A stretch of 64,000 nt of DNA from Methylobacterium amylolyticum (GCF_030700245.1 NZ_JAUYZI010000011.1:79830-143829), one strand, 5' to 3'; shown: positions 35,257 through 47,208, counted from the first letter of the stretch. Translations and numbers: made by a program. The notes: a model not told the origin generated them from the letters alone.

Positions 35257-35799
35257 TCACGCCCGCGCCGCCCAGGTCGCGAGGGGGGCGAAGGCTTCGG
35301 CCACCCGCTCGTAGACCGGGCGCTTGAACGGCACGATCAGCTCCGGCAATTCGTCGAAGCGCGCCCAGCGCCACGCGTCGAACTCCGCCTTGTAGGCGCC
35401 GTCGCCCGGGCTCGCCACGTCGATCAGCGCCTCGGGCCCGGTGAACCCGTAGGAGAACCAGCGCTGCGTCTGGCCGCGGTAGCGGCCCTTCCAGGCGGCC
35501 TTCATCACCGCCGGAGGCAGGTCGTAGGGGAGCCACTCGGGGATCTCGGCGAGGAACCGCAGGGCGTGGCCGGGGACGTTGGTCTCCTCGAACAGCTCGC
35601 GCCGCGCAGCCGCCTCGGGATCCTCGCCCGGATCGACACCGCCCTGCGGCATCTGCCACCGGTGCGGCCCGGCGACGTGCTCCGGCCCCGCATCCGCGCG
35701 ACGCCGCCCGACGAACACGCCCCCCGACGGGCTGATCAGCGCGATGCCGACGCAGGGCCGGTACGGCAGGGCGTCGCTTGATTCGGCGGGCGTCGTCAT
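35257..35799 (-). CDS. rppH: RNA pyrophosphohydrolase
   Basis: The 180-residue Nudix enzyme removes pyrophosphate from 5'-triphosphate RNA and starts its decay. The Nudix box [17 protein letters not shown] followed by FEET carries the metal-binding Glu residues, and [21 protein letters not shown] with HRWQMPQGG match RppH/IalA. ATG 35799 is used. It follows the divergent polysaccharide deacetylase gene by 49 bases on the same strand, a common alphaproteobacterial order. The length is normal. Confidence 0.92.
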   Translation of the reverse strand: MTTPAESSDALPYRPCVGIALISPSGGVFVGRRRADAGPEHVAGPHRWQMPQGGVDPGEDPEAAARRELFEETNVPGHALRFLAEIPEWLPYDLPPAVMKAAWKGRYRGQTQRWFSYGFTGPEALIDVASPGDGAYKAEFDAWRWARFDELPELIVPFKRPVYERVAEAFAPLATWAARA

Positions 35800-35848
35800 C
35801 GCGGGCGACCATAGGCCGGGCGCGAGTCGCGCGGCAACGGAGCGGCAC

Positions 35849-37075
35849 TCATTCCGCCCGGCTGACGCGCTTGGGCGCGCCGCCGCGCAGGGCGACGCTC
35901 ACCGGCACGAGGCGGATGCCGCGGGCGTCGAGATCGCGGGCCCAGCGGGCGATCCGCTCGACGGTCAGCAGCGTGCCGGCGGCGGAGGCGAGAGCGAAGC
36001 CGCCGGAGCGGGCCTGCGCCTCGGCGCGGGCGAGTTCGGCGTCGATCGCGTCGGGGCGCGCGACCGCGTCGAGGACGATCTCGGCCCGGGCGAGGGGGGT
36101 GTGGGCCTTGTTGGGCGTCGCCGCGGGCTTCGGGCCGGTGCCGTCGTCGACGAAGCCGAGGCCGCGGGCGCCGATCTCGCGCAACACCGGCTCGAAGGCG
36201 GGGTCGGCCATCAGCTTGGCGCCCATCAGGTTGACCAGACCGACATAGCCGGGAAACCGCGCCAGCGCCCAGGCGAGACGATCGGCGTTCTCGGGGCCCT
36301 TCAAGGCGGTCAGCAGGGTCTGGGGGCCGGGATCGCTGTCGGGGTAGTCGAAGGGCTCCATCGGCACCTGAAGGAACACCTCGTGCCCGGCGTCACGGGC
36401 GCGGGCGGCGGCGCGCTCGGTCTCGGCGCCGTAGGGCGTGAAGGCGAGGCTGATGGCGGGGGGCAGGCGCACGGTCGCGGCGGCGGTGGCCGACTGGCCG
36501 ATCCCGAGTCCCGTCACCAGGATCGCGATACGGGGGCCGGTGCCGGGCTCCTCCGGGCGGGCGTAGACGTCGAGGGCGCGGACCCGGCCGTCGCCGAGCC
36601 GCGGCATCAGCCCGTGCCGGCCGGGCTCGATCAGGCGGGCGTCGGGGGCCGGCGCGAGGCGCGGCGCGTTGGCGGGGGGCACGCGAATCACGACCGCCTC
36701 GCTGGGGGCCGAACCGGCCGGGCGGACGACGGTGACGCCGGAGGCGGTCTCGACCTCCTCGGCGCTGCGCTGCTGCGGGATCGCGGCCGGGCTGGCGGCG
36801 ACCGGCGCGGCGGGGGGCGCCTCCGGCACGACGGCGCGCGACGGCTCGCGCAGGGTGATGGCGACGCGCACCCGCGGCTCGCCGCCGCGCGGATCGCCGA
36901 GCGCCAGGACGAGGCCGACCGCCCCGGCCAGCGCGGCGGCCAGGAGCCCGGCCACCACCCGCGGGTCCCGCGCGCGCGCGCGAAGCCCGGCGAGGCGTCC
37001 CCGGTCGGGACCTGCCGGCTGCGCCTCCGCGACCCCGAGGGGGCGGGTGAGGATATCGTCCGCGGGCTCGGTCAA
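35849..37075 (-). CDS. divergent polysaccharide deacetylase family protein
   Basis: The 408-residue protein has an N-terminal membrane helix (about 40-60), a Pro/Ala-rich linker, and a C-terminal divergent polysaccharide deacetylase (YibQ-like) domain from about 180 on ([43 protein letters not shown]). Members act in the periplasm with EnvC and CtpA neighbours, and the catalytic residues of true deacetylases are changed, so the enzyme activity is uncertain. TTG 37075 is the only start that gives the membrane helix. A CtrA-like motif lies about 80 bases upstream. Confidence 0.82.
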   Translation of the reverse strand: MTEPADDILTRPLGVAEAQPAGPDRGRLAGLRARARDPRVVAGLLAAALAGAVGLVLALGDPRGGEPRVRVAITLREPSRAVVPEAPPAAPVAASPAAIPQQRSAEEVETASGVTVVRPAGSAPSEAVVIRVPPANAPRLAPAPDARLIEPGRHGLMPRLGDGRVRALDVYARPEEPGTGPRIAILVTGLGIGQSATAAATVRLPPAISLAFTPYGAETERAAARARDAGHEVFLQVPMEPFDYPDSDPGPQTLLTALKGPENADRLAWALARFPGYVGLVNLMGAKLMADPAFEPVLREIGARGLGFVDDGTGPKPAATPNKAHTPLARAEIVLDAVARPDAIDAELARAEAQARSGGFALASAAGTLLTVERIARWARDLDARGIRLVPVSVALRGGAPKRVSRAE

Positions 37076-37153
37076 GCGCCACTCGTCCCGGGATCGCGCC
37101 CCGCCCGCCGAACGCGGCGGCTCGCATCTTGCGCCTATTGCCGGCCGGTATGG

Positions 37154-37169
37154 TTAACGTCCGGCTAAC
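37154..37169 (+). promoter_or_regulatory. CtrA-like binding motif (candidate)
   Basis: TTAA, a 7-base spacer and CTAAC match the CtrA consensus TTAA-N7-TTAAC with one mismatch. It lies between the ctpA terminator and the deacetylase start, where a promoter for that gene would be expected. Confidence 0.35.
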
Positions 37170-37181
37170 GTGGCGGTCACG

Positions 37182-37216
37182 AAAAACCCCGCCCGGCGGG
37201 AGCCGGACGGGGCTTT
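37182..37216 (-). terminator. Rho-independent terminator of ctpA
   Basis: A long GC stem (GCCCCGTCCGGC paired with GCCGGGCGGGG on the minus strand) is followed by TTTTT. It lies 27 bases after the ctpA stop. AAAAG on the other side gives it partial two-way character. Confidence 0.85.
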
Positions 37217-37242
37217 TGGTCCCGCATGCCGGGCGAAAAAAA

Positions 37243-38579
<1,337 letters not shown>

Positions 38580-38580
<1 letters not shown>

Positions 38581-39938
38581 CAGCCGCGAACCTTCTCGCC
38601 AAACACCGTGTTACTCGGCACCGTGTTACCCGGGCCTCTCGCCCACCACGGCTCCGGATCGATGGAGCCGCCATCCTTCTTGAACTCGACATACAGGGTC
38701 GGATCGCCGTCGGCGCCGGGCGCGCCATCGCCCATGCCGCCCACCGGTTCGCCCGCCAGCACGAACTGGCCGACCTCGACACTGATCTGGTCCATCCCGG
38801 CCAGCAAAAGATAGTAGCCGTCGCCCGCATCGATGATCAAGAGACGGCCGTAGGAGCGGAACGGGCCGGCGAACTTCACCCAGCCGTCGGCGGGCGCGGA
38901 GACGACGGCCTTCGGCCGCGTCGCGAAGGAGACGCCGCGGGTGATCCCGCCGTTGCCGTCGGGCTGGTTGAAGCCGCGCACGAGGCGCCCGACCGCGGGC
39001 CGCGGCACTTCGCCCCGCGCCTCCGCGAAGCGGACTTTCGGGGCGAGGCGGACGGGATCGCGCACGCCGGCGGCGGCGAAGCGCTCGCGGGTGGCGCGCA
39101 CCTCGCGCTCGGCGGCGGCCTTGGCCTCGTCGGCGGCGCGGGCGGCGGCCGAGACCTCGCCCTCGACGCGGTCGAGGAGGTCCTTGAGGGACTTGGCCTG
39201 GGCGCCGAGTTCGACGGCGCGGCGGCGCTCGGCGGCGAGCCCGCTCTCGATCTCGGCCTGCCGGGCGCGGCGGGCGGCGACGAGCGCCTGGAGCCGCTGC
39301 TGCTCGGACGCCCAGCGGGCGAGATCGGCGGCGAGCCCTTCCTTGTCCTTGGCGATCAGGCCGCGCAGCCGGACCATCTCCGTGAGGTCGGCGGCCAGGG
39401 TGTCGACCTCGCCGCGCAGCTCCGGCACCACCGCGCCGAGCAACATCGAGGTGCGGATCGCCGCCAGAACGTCCTCGGGGCTGACCAGCACCGCGGGCGG
39501 CGGGCGGCGGCCCATCCGCTGGAGGGCGGCGAGGATCTCGGCGACGATCCCGCGGCGGGCCTGGAGCGAGCGGCGGATCGCGCCCTCGCCCTCGGTCATC
39601 GCCTTCAGGCGCTCCTCCAGGCGGTTCATCCGGCCCTCGGTCGCCTGGGCCTGCCGGCCAGCGTCGAGAAGGGCGGCGTCGAGCTTGGCCCGGTCCGTGC
39701 CGATGGCGGCGATCTCCGCCTCGAACTGGGCGCGCTGGCTCTGGCTCGCGGCCAGCGCGTCCTGCACGCGCTTCAGGTTCTCGGCGCGGCGGTCGCGCTC
39801 CTCGGTGGCCTGCCGGATTTTTTCGGAGTCGGGGGCGGGGGAGTCTTCGGCCCTGGCGGGGCCTGCATGGAAGGCGAGGAGCAGCAGGGCGGTTGCTCGG
39901 ATAAGGCACCCTCGAGCCGACGCCCTCCCTCCCCCCAC
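38580..39938 (-). CDS. EnvC-like murein hydrolase activator
   Basis: The protein has a signal peptide (RATALLLLAFHAGPARAED), a coiled-coil region (about 30-240) and a LytM/M23 domain (GGITRGVSFATRPKAVVSAP; GRLLIIDAGDGYYLLLAGM) that lacks the full set of zinc ligands, as in EnvC. It should activate periplasmic amidases in cell division. GTG 39938 places the signal peptide at residue 12, but it lies inside a palindromic repeat and lacks a ribosome site. A frame-open GTG at 40124, four bases after the rlmH stop, would add 62 repeat-derived residues. The start is therefore uncertain. It overlaps ctpA. Confidence 0.85.
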
Positions 39939-40089
39939 TGCGGGGGAGGGAGGCCCTCGCGTCAGCGAGGGTCGGGAGAGGGGCGGCGCGACGCGTCGGG
40001 AAACGGCGCCCGGCGCGCCCGTTCCGGAAGCGGCGCTCCCCTCTCCCGACCCGCTTCGCGGGCCACCCTCCCCCGCAGAGGGGGGAGGG
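39923..40089. repeat. dispersed inverted repeat, copy B
   Basis: Left arm 39923-39983 and right arm 40038-40089 are near-perfect inverted copies (shared cores CGGGGGAGGG and GTCGGGAGAGGGG) around a 54-base centre. The element lies between rlmH and the envC-like signal peptide and stays open in the envC frame. Copy C near 54.9 kb has the same structure. Confidence 0.85.
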
Positions 40090-40128
40090 ACAAGCGGGCG
40101 GCCGATGAACGCGTCGTCAGTCACGCCC

Positions 40129-40623
40129 TCAGCCCGGATCGCCGCGGTGATACGGGTGGCCGGCCAGGAGGGTCAGGCTGCGGTAGAGCTGTTCGAGGGC
40201 GAGCACGCGCACGAGTCCGTGGGGCAGGGTGGCAGCCCCGAAGGACAGGATCAGCTCGGCGCGCGTCCGAATTGAGGCGTCGAGTCCGTCCGCCCCGCCG
40301 ATCGCGACGACGAGGGCCGCCCGGCCCGCGTCTCGCCAGCCGCCGACCCGGCCCGCCAGAGCCTCGCTGGCGAGGTCGGAGCGGCCGCGCTCGTCGTAGG
40401 CCAGCAGCACGCCGCCGGCCGGCAGATGGCCGAGCAGCGCCGCGGCCTCCTCGGCGCAGCGGTCGGCGGCGCGGCGGGCGCGTGATTCGGGGATCTCGAC
40501 GAGGTCGCAGGCGGGGAAGCCGAGGCCGCGGCCGAGCTGGGCGGACCGCTCGCGGTATCGTGACGCCAGCTCGCGCTCCGGGCCGGCCTTCAGGCGGCCG
40601 ACCGCGGCGAGGACGAGGCGCAC
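40129..40623 (-). CDS. rlmH: 23S rRNA (pseudouridine1915-N3)-methyltransferase
   Basis: The 164-residue SPOUT-fold enzyme methylates pseudouridine 1915 of the large rRNA with S-adenosylmethionine, late in 70S maturation. MRLVLAAVGRLKAGPE opens it, and the knot region ALVVAIGGADGLDASIRTRA followed by LSFGAATLPHGLVRVLALEQLYRSLTLLAGHPYHR matches RlmH. The length is normal. GTG 40623 is used. It follows rsfS by 9 bases, as in most proteobacteria. Confidence 0.93.
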   Translation of the reverse strand: MRLVLAAVGRLKAGPERELASRYRERSAQLGRGLGFPACDLVEIPESRARRAADRCAEEAAALLGHLPAGGVLLAYDERGRSDLASEALAGRVGGWRDAGRAALVVAIGGADGLDASIRTRAELILSFGAATLPHGLVRVLALEQLYRSLTLLAGHPYHRGDPG

Positions 40624-40632
40624 GGAGGCCGG

Positions 40633-41040
40633 CTAGCCGGCGGCGAGCCCGACCGGGCGATCGGCGCCCCACATCTTCTCCAGGTTGTAGAAGCCGCGGA
40701 CCTCGGGGCGGAAGATGTGCACCAGTACGTCGCCCGCGTCGATCAGCACCCAGTCGCAGGCGGGCAGGCCCTCGACCCGGGCATTGCCGAAGCCCTTGTC
40801 CTTCATCGCCTGGATGATCCTGTCGGCGATCGAGCCGACGTGGCGCTGCGAGCGGCCGGAGGCGATGATCATCGTGTCGGCGAGCGAGGTCTTGCCGGCG
40901 AGATCGATCTCTACCGTCTCCTCGGCCTTCATCTCGTCGAGGCACACGAGCGCCAGCGCCTTGAGGGAATCCGAGCGCGCCGAGCCGGCGTCCTCGGGGG
41001 CGGCGGGGCGGGGGGCCTCCGTGCGGAGAGTCTCGGGCAG
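40633..41040 (-). CDS. rsfS: ribosome silencing factor
   Basis: The protein binds ribosomal protein L14 and blocks 70S assembly when nutrients are short. IDLAGKTSLADTMIIASGRS, CDWVLIDAGDVLVHIFRPE and YNLEKMW are family motifs. The conserved first helix (SLKALALVCLDEMKAEET) lies upstream of the only normal start, GTG 40947, and no ATG, GTG or TTG exists from there back to the TGA at 41098-41100. CTG 41040, after GAGGAACCAGGACG, gives 135 residues and is my best choice. A start at GTG 40947 would cut the first helix. Confidence 0.88.
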   Translation of the reverse strand: MPETLRTEAPRPAAPEDAGSARSDSLKALALVCLDEMKAEETVEIDLAGKTSLADTMIIASGRSQRHVGSIADRIIQAMKDKGFGNARVEGLPACDWVLIDAGDVLVHIFRPEVRGFYNLEKMWGADRPVGLAAG

Positions 41041-41144
41041 CGTCCTGGTTCCTCGTGGCGGCCCCCGTCCGGGAGCCAGGCTTTGAAAGTGGCGGCTTCA
41101 GCTATCGATTGCAACATCGCCCGCGCGCGGGAGAGCGCGGATGG

Positions 41145-41738
41145 TCAACCGCCCGCGCGGATCGCGGTGGAGGACAACTCCGAGCGCGGCCCGTGCAGGA
41201 AGACCCAGGCCGGGGGCTGCCGCTCCGGCAAGGTGCGCGCCTCCGCCTCCGGCACTCGGGCGCGGGCGAGCCGGCGGGCGGTGCGCGCGGAGAGGGGTGT
41301 CATGGTCGAGCCCGGCCGGTCGATCACCGCGATCGGCACCAGCGCGGCGATCTCGGATGCGCCTTTCCAGCGGTGGAAGGTACTGAGCGAATCCGCCCCC
41401 ATGATCCAGACGAAACGCACCCCCGGCCGGCGCCGGACGAGGTAGCGCAGGGTCTGCACGGTGAAGCGGACGCCCAAGGCCGCCTCGAAGCCGGTCACCG
41501 CGATGCGCGGGTGGCGGGCGACGGCCTCCGCGCCGGCGCATCGCGCCGCCAGCGGGGCCAGCGCCCGGTGGCTCTTGAGCGGGTTGCCGGGGCTCACCAG
41601 CCACCACACCCGGTCGAGGCCGAGCCGCCGCAGGGCGGTCTCGGTGACGTGGCGGTGGCCGAGATGGGCCGGGTTGAACGACCCGCCGTAGAGACCGATC
41701 CGCATGCCGGGCCGGCTCGGCGGCAGGATCAGCCGCAC
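41145..41738 (-). CDS. nadD: nicotinate-nucleotide adenylyltransferase
   Basis: The 197-residue enzyme joins nicotinate mononucleotide and ATP to deamido-NAD. It has the nucleotidyltransferase motif GLYGGSFNPAHLGHRHV and the C-terminal SELSSTAIR motif. GTG 41738 adds eleven residues before the core; ATG 41705 gives MRIGLYGG directly. Neither has a clear ribosome site. It lies 19 bases after proA and before rsfS, a common order in Rhizobiales. Confidence 0.92.
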   Translation of the reverse strand: MRLILPPSRPGMRIGLYGGSFNPAHLGHRHVTETALRRLGLDRVWWLVSPGNPLKSHRALAPLAARCAGAEAVARHPRIAVTGFEAALGVRFTVQTLRYLVRRRPGVRFVWIMGADSLSTFHRWKGASEIAALVPIAVIDRPGSTMTPLSARTARRLARARVPEAEARTLPERQPPAWVFLHGPRSELSSTAIRAGG

Positions 41739-41757
41739 GCGGCGGCCGGTGCCAGGA

Positions 41758-43086
41758 TCATGGGCGGGTCTGGCCGCTGCCGTGGACCCGGTACTTGAAG
41801 GTGGTGAGTTGCTCGACGCCCACCGGGCCCCGCGCGTGCATCCGGCCGGTGGCGATGCCGATCTCCGCGCCGAAGCCGAACTCGCCGCCGTCGGCGAACT
41901 GGGTCGAGGCGTTGTGGGTCACGATCGCCGAATCGACCTCGGCGAGGAAGCGGGCCGCCTCGGCGGAATCCTCGGTGATGATCGCGTCGGTGTGGTGCGA
42001 GCCGTGGGTCTCGATGTGCTCGATCGCCGCGTCGAGCCCGTCGACCACGCGCACGGCGATGACGGCGTCGAGGTACTCGGTGTCCCAGTCGGCGGCGGTG
42101 GCCGCCGTGACGCGGGGATCGACGGACCGGGTGTCGGAGTCGCCGCGCACGGCGCAGCCCGCGTCGAGGAGCGCCGCGACGAGCGGAGCGAGGTGGGTGT
42201 GTGCGCAGGCCCGGTCGACGAGCAGCGTCTCGGCCGCGCCGCAGACCCCGACCCGCCGCATCTTGCTGTTGAGCAGCACCGTGCGCGCCATTGCAAGATC
42301 GGCGGCGCGGGCGACGTAGACGTGGTTGATGCCGTCGAGATGGGCGAAGACCGGCACCCGCGCCTCGGCCTGGACCCGCTCGACGAGGCCGCGGCCGCCG
42401 CGGGGCACGATCACGTCGACGCAGCCGTCGAGCCCGGCGAGCATCAGCCCGACGGCGGCGCGGTCGCGGGTGGGCACGATCTGGATCGCGTCGGCGGGGA
42501 GCCCGGCGGCCGCCAGCCCCTCGCTCATCGCCTGCGCGATCGCGACGGCGCTGCGGTGGCTGTCCGAGCCGGCGCGCAGGATCGCGGCGTTGCCGGCCTT
42601 GAGGCAGAGGGCGCCGGCATCGGCGGTGACGTTGGGGCGGCTCTCGAAGATCACGCCGACGACGCCGAGGGGCACCGCCACGCGCTCGATCAGCAGGCCG
42701 TTCGGCCGCTCGATCGCCGCGAGCTGCCGGCCGACGGGATCGGGCAGGGCGCCGACCTTCTCGACCGCCTCGGCGATGCCCGCGAGCCGGCCGGGATCGA
42801 GGACGAGGCGGTCGATCAGTGCCGCCGAGTGGCCGCCGGCACGCGCCGCGGCCACGTCGCGGGCGTTCTCCCGCAGAATGGCGTCGCCGTTCGCCCGGAT
42901 CCGCTCGGCGATCGAACGGAGGGCGATGTCCTTCGCCTGGGCCGAGGCCAGGGCCATCTGCCGGGCGGCCTGCCGGGCGCGGCGGCCGATCCCGGCCATC
43001 AGTTCCGGCAGCGCCTCGGCCTCGGCGAGGTTGGATCTCAGGTTCAGGACGGGCACGGCGGCGGCCTCGGCTGTCGGCGACCCCAC
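41758..43086 (-). CDS. proA: gamma-glutamyl phosphate reductase
   Basis: The 442-residue NADPH enzyme makes glutamate-5-semialdehyde, the second step of proline synthesis. Aldehyde dehydrogenase-superfamily motifs are [42 protein letters not shown], the catalytic Cys in [14 protein letters not shown], and the C-terminal [21 protein letters not shown]. The start is GTG 43086. It follows proB by 104 bases on the same strand, so the two form a unit. The length is slightly longer than usual at the N-terminus. Confidence 0.95.
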   Translation of the reverse strand: MGSPTAEAAAVPVLNLRSNLAEAEALPELMAGIGRRARQAARQMALASAQAKDIALRSIAERIRANGDAILRENARDVAAARAGGHSAALIDRLVLDPGRLAGIAEAVEKVGALPDPVGRQLAAIERPNGLLIERVAVPLGVVGVIFESRPNVTADAGALCLKAGNAAILRAGSDSHRSAVAIAQAMSEGLAAAGLPADAIQIVPTRDRAAVGLMLAGLDGCVDVIVPRGGRGLVERVQAEARVPVFAHLDGINHVYVARAADLAMARTVLLNSKMRRVGVCGAAETLLVDRACAHTHLAPLVAALLDAGCAVRGDSDTRSVDPRVTAATAADWDTEYLDAVIAVRVVDGLDAAIEHIETHGSHHTDAIITEDSAEAARFLAEVDSAIVTHNASTQFADGGEFGFGAEIGIATGRMHARGPVGVEQLTTFKYRVHGSGQTRP

Positions 43087-43190
43087 GGGCCGCGGTGACG
43101 CCTATTTGCACACTCGCGCACCGCGCGACAAGCGTCGCGACGCCATTTTCGCGCATTCATGCAAGCATTCGCACACTGGAACAAGTCCAG

Positions 43191-44306
43191 TCACAGAAGA
43201 GCCAAGTCATCGCGGTGCACCATCCACGCGCGCCCGGGATAATTCAGCAGTTCGGGGATGCGGGCGCTCGGATGGCCGATGATCAGCGCCGCCTCGGTAC
43301 TGTCGTAGGCGACGAGGCCGCGGCCGAGGACGCGGCCCGCGGGATCGCGGATCAGCACCGCGTCGCCGCGGGAGAAGCTGCCCTCGATGGCGCGGACCCC
43401 GACCGGCAGCAGGCTCGCGCCGCCTTGCAGCGCCCGCGCGGCGCCCGCGTCGATCGCCAGCGCGCCGCGCGGCTCCAGCGCGCCGGCGATCCAGGTCTTG
43501 CGCGCGGCGTTGGGCGTCGAGCCCGACAGGAACCACGTGCAGCGCGCGCCCTCCTGCATCGCCTTCAACGGGTTCTTGGCGCGCCCGTCGGCGATCACGA
43601 GGTGGGTGCCCCCCGAGACCGCGATCTGGGCCGCCTCGACCTTGGTGCGCATCCCGCCCCGCGACAGCTCCGAGGCGGGGCCGCCGGCCATCGCCTCGAT
43701 CTCCGGGGTGATGCGCTCGACGAGCGGGAGATGCCGGGCGTCCGGGTCGCTCTTGGGCGGCGCGGTGTAGAGGCCGTCGATGTCGGAGAACAGCACCAGC
43801 ACGTCGGCGTCGATCATCGTGGCGACCCGGGCCGCCAGCCGGTCGTTGTCGCCGTAGCGGATCTCGGAGGTCGCCACCGTGTCGTTCTCGTTGACGACCG
43901 GCACCGCGCGCATCTCAAGCAGCTTCAGCACGGTGGCGCGGGCGTTGAGGTAGCGGCGGCGCTCCTCGGTGTCCTGCGGGGTGACGAGGATCTGCCCGGC
44001 GACGATGCCGTGGTGCCCGAGCGCCTCGGCCCAGTGGCGGGCCAGCGCGATCTGCCCGACCGAGGCCGCCCCCTGGCTCTCCTCCAGCTTCAGGGCGCCC
44101 GGCGGCAGGCCGAGCACGGTGCGCCCCAGCGCGATGCTGCCCGATGAGACCACCAGCACATCGACGCCGCGGGCGTGCAATTCGGCGATGTCCTCCGCGA
44201 GCGCGGCGAGCCACGCGTGGCGCAGCCGCCCGCGGGCGCGGTCGACCAGCAGGGCGGAGCCGACCTTGATGACGACGCGGCGGAATTCTTCGAGGACGGG
44301 AATCAT
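43191..44306 (-). CDS. proB: glutamate 5-kinase
   Basis: The 371-residue enzyme phosphorylates glutamate and is the feedback-regulated first step of proline synthesis. It has an amino-acid kinase domain (about 1-255; [56 protein letters not shown]) and a C-terminal PUA domain (about 275-360). ATG 44306 is used. In related genomes obgE usually lies directly upstream; here vapBC and a 351-base gap come between. Confidence 0.95.
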   Translation of the reverse strand: MIPVLEEFRRVVIKVGSALLVDRARGRLRHAWLAALAEDIAELHARGVDVLVVSSGSIALGRTVLGLPPGALKLEESQGAASVGQIALARHWAEALGHHGIVAGQILVTPQDTEERRRYLNARATVLKLLEMRAVPVVNENDTVATSEIRYGDNDRLAARVATMIDADVLVLFSDIDGLYTAPPKSDPDARHLPLVERITPEIEAMAGGPASELSRGGMRTKVEAAQIAVSGGTHLVIADGRAKNPLKAMQEGARCTWFLSGSTPNAARKTWIAGALEPRGALAIDAGAARALQGGASLLPVGVRAIEGSFSRGDAVLIRDPAGRVLGRGLVAYDSTEAALIIGHPSARIPELLNYPGRAWMVHRDDLALL

Positions 44307-44657
44307 GGGGTCGGGACGCGGGCCGGGACGTGCCCCGTTTGGACGAACGCGGCGGCGTTGAACAGACGGAGCGCTGCATGGGTCGACGACCCTGGCCGCC
44401 GCATCGCCGCCGACCGGGTCTCACGATCTCGTACACGTCCGGTCCCTGGACCCTGGCCTGCGCAAGCTGGTCGTCGCGTTGGCCGGCGGCGTCCGTCCAC
44501 GGCCACGCGCCACGACCACCCGATCCAGGCGATCGGCGGCGAGGCCTTGAAGACCTCCGGAACTGGGACGACAGCGCGTTCGGATCGGCTCGCTTCGGCG
44601 CACGCGCGCGAGGACGGCGCGTGCGGCAGGAACCGAGCGGTTCACCCGGAGACGTGG
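44307..44657. other. gap with no supported gene between proB and vapC
   Basis: The 351 bases have several open frames but none with both start and conserved sequence. They probably hold the proB promoter. The stretch may be debris of the event that brought in vapBC, but I see no repeat or attachment site that proves it. Confidence 0.4.
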
Positions 44658-45062
44658 TCACGCCGCCGGATCGCAGGCCGGAACGAGATCCGTGTGAATG
44701 AAATCGGCGCCCTTGAAGAGCAGGGGCGCGGCGTAGGCCTTCGCGACCGCATAGGACAGGCAGTCGCCGAAATTCAGCCGGGCCGGGTGGCCGCGCCCCT
44801 TCCCGTACCGGGCGAAGGCATCGATGGCGATGTCAAACATATCGGCATTGAATGAGATTACGTCGACTGAATGATCAGTCAGGAAGCGCCGTAAGGCGCT
44901 CTCGGATCGGTTCGAGAAACGACGTTCGAGCGAGAGCCTCGCCTCGACGAGCGTCGGGGCCCCCACCAGCATCCGTTTCGTCGCCATCAACCGGTCGAAA
45001 GCCTCCTCTTCCGGCTCCGCCAGGAGGACTGCGAGGATTGCGGACGTATCGATAGCGATCAT
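44658..45062 (-). CDS. vapC: VapC-family PIN-domain toxin
   Basis: The 134-residue protein is a PIN-fold ribonuclease. Acidic metal ligands fit Asp5 (AIDTSAI), Glu40 (LVEARLSLE), Asp100 (NFGDCLSYAVAK) and Asp120 (KGADFIHTDL). VapC toxins cleave tRNA or rRNA unless bound by VapB. ATG 45062 starts 9 bases after the antitoxin stop, so they form an operon with the antitoxin first. The pair lies between obgE and proB, which are usually neighbours. Confidence 0.9.
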   Translation of the reverse strand: MIAIDTSAILAVLLAEPEEEAFDRLMATKRMLVGAPTLVEARLSLERRFSNRSESALRRFLTDHSVDVISFNADMFDIAIDAFARYGKGRGHPARLNFGDCLSYAVAKAYAAPLLFKGADFIHTDLVPACDPAA

Positions 45063-45071
45063 AACTATCGC

Positions 45072-45377
45072 TCAGATGGGCAGACCGTTCTCGTCATACA
45101 TGTCACTGTGATCGGATGTGGCGCCGGGCAGACGATACTGAGCCATCTCGCGGGTCAATTGTCTCAGAGATTCGTACGAGGCACGCTGCGGCGGCGTGAG
45201 TTCATCCAGTTCCGGAACCCGAACCGGCTGCGGTGGAGTCGGACTGCGCGGCAGCGCTTGTGACAGGGCCGCCCGCAATGACTCAATTACGGCTTCGTCC
45301 ACCGACGTGCCCCGCCGCTCCGCCAGTTCGCGCGCGAGGCTCAGGGCCTCGTCGCTCTCCACGATCAACGCGTCCAT
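45072..45377 (-). CDS. vapB: VapB-type antitoxin (PSK/Rv0623-like)
   Basis: The 101-residue protein starts with DALIVESDEALSLARELAERRGTSVDEAVIESLRAAL, the ribbon-helix-helix-like N-terminal region of PSK-family antitoxins. It ends in a flexible tail with SDMYDENGLPI, typical of the part that plugs the toxin active site. It should bind VapC and repress its own promoter. ATG 45377 has GGAGGACGGC upstream. It lies 54 bases after obgE. Confidence 0.85.
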   Translation of the reverse strand: MDALIVESDEALSLARELAERRGTSVDEAVIESLRAALSQALPRSPTPPQPVRVPELDELTPPQRASYESLRQLTREMAQYRLPGATSDHSDMYDENGLPI

Positions 45378-45431
45378 CGCCGTCCTCCGCGGGCACACCC
45401 GCAGCCTAGCGCCTCCGGCGGGCACCGTCAC

Positions 45432-46529
<1,098 letters not shown>

Positions 46530-47129
46530 TCAGGCGGCCCGGGCGGCCGGGACCGGCGCCGCGGCCGCGAGCCACCCGGCACGGTCGAGGCGGAAGCAAT
46601 CGACCGCGTGGTCGCCGCCGCGCAGGGGCACGGACCGGACGGTCCGACCCTCTGCGACGAACCCGGCCCGCTCCAGGACGCGGCGCGAAGCCGGATTGTC
46701 GACCCGCGCCTCGGCGATCAGCCGCGTGCCGCCCGCCCAGGCGAAGTAGGCGTGGACGAGGGCGGCCGCCGCCTCGCTCATCAGCCCGGTGCCCCAGCGC
46801 TCACGCCCCAGCCAGTAGCCGAGGTGCGGCGCCTCGCCCCCCTCCGCCAGGGCGATCCCGACGAGGCCGATCAGGCGCCCGGGGGCGGCCCGGTCGGCGA
46901 TGGCCAGGGTCAGGCCGGTGCCGGCGAGGTTGGCGCCGCGCACTTCCAGCAGGAAGGCGTCGACCACCCTCCGCTCCAGCGGATGCGGGATCCGGGCGGT
47001 CATCTCGGCCACCGCCCGGTCGCCCGCGAGCCGGGTGATCGCCCCGGCGTCCCGGGCGGTCGGCCAGCGCAGCCACAGCCGGCGGGTCTCGATCCGGAAG
47101 ACGTCGTCGCGGAACAGGTCGGGGAACAT
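46530..47129 (-). CDS. GNAT family N-acetyltransferase
   Basis: The 199-residue protein is of the RimJ/RimL type: FRIETRRLWLRWPTARDAGAI opens it, LGYWLGRERWGTGLMSEAAAALVHAYF is the acetyl-CoA loop region, and RLIAEARVDNPASRRVLERAGF is the C-terminal motif. It moves an acetyl group to an unknown amine, possibly a ribosomal protein, given its place between rpmA and obgE. ATG 47129 is the start; a longer frame is open but looks non-coding. A hairpin at 47183 separates it from rpmA. Confidence 0.88.
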   Translation of the reverse strand: MFPDLFRDDVFRIETRRLWLRWPTARDAGAITRLAGDRAVAEMTARIPHPLERRVVDAFLLEVRGANLAGTGLTLAIADRAAPGRLIGLVGIALAEGGEAPHLGYWLGRERWGTGLMSEAAAALVHAYFAWAGGTRLIAEARVDNPASRRVLERAGFVAEGRTVRSVPLRGGDHAVDCFRLDRAGWLAAAAPVPAARAA

Positions 47130-47182
47130 GGTGTCCTCGCTGGCGGCCCTCCCCGCGGGGAGCGGCGCCCAGAGACGACGAA

Positions 47183-47208
47183 GGGGAGGATGGCGCCCCA
47201 TCCTCCCC
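47183..47208 (-). terminator. hairpin after rpmA
   Basis: A perfect 11-base stem (GGGGAGGATGG) with loop CGCC, followed on the minus strand by TTCGTCGTCTC. It lies about 105 bases after the rpmA stop and before the GNAT start, so it could end or weaken the ribosomal-protein transcript. Confidence 0.5.
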
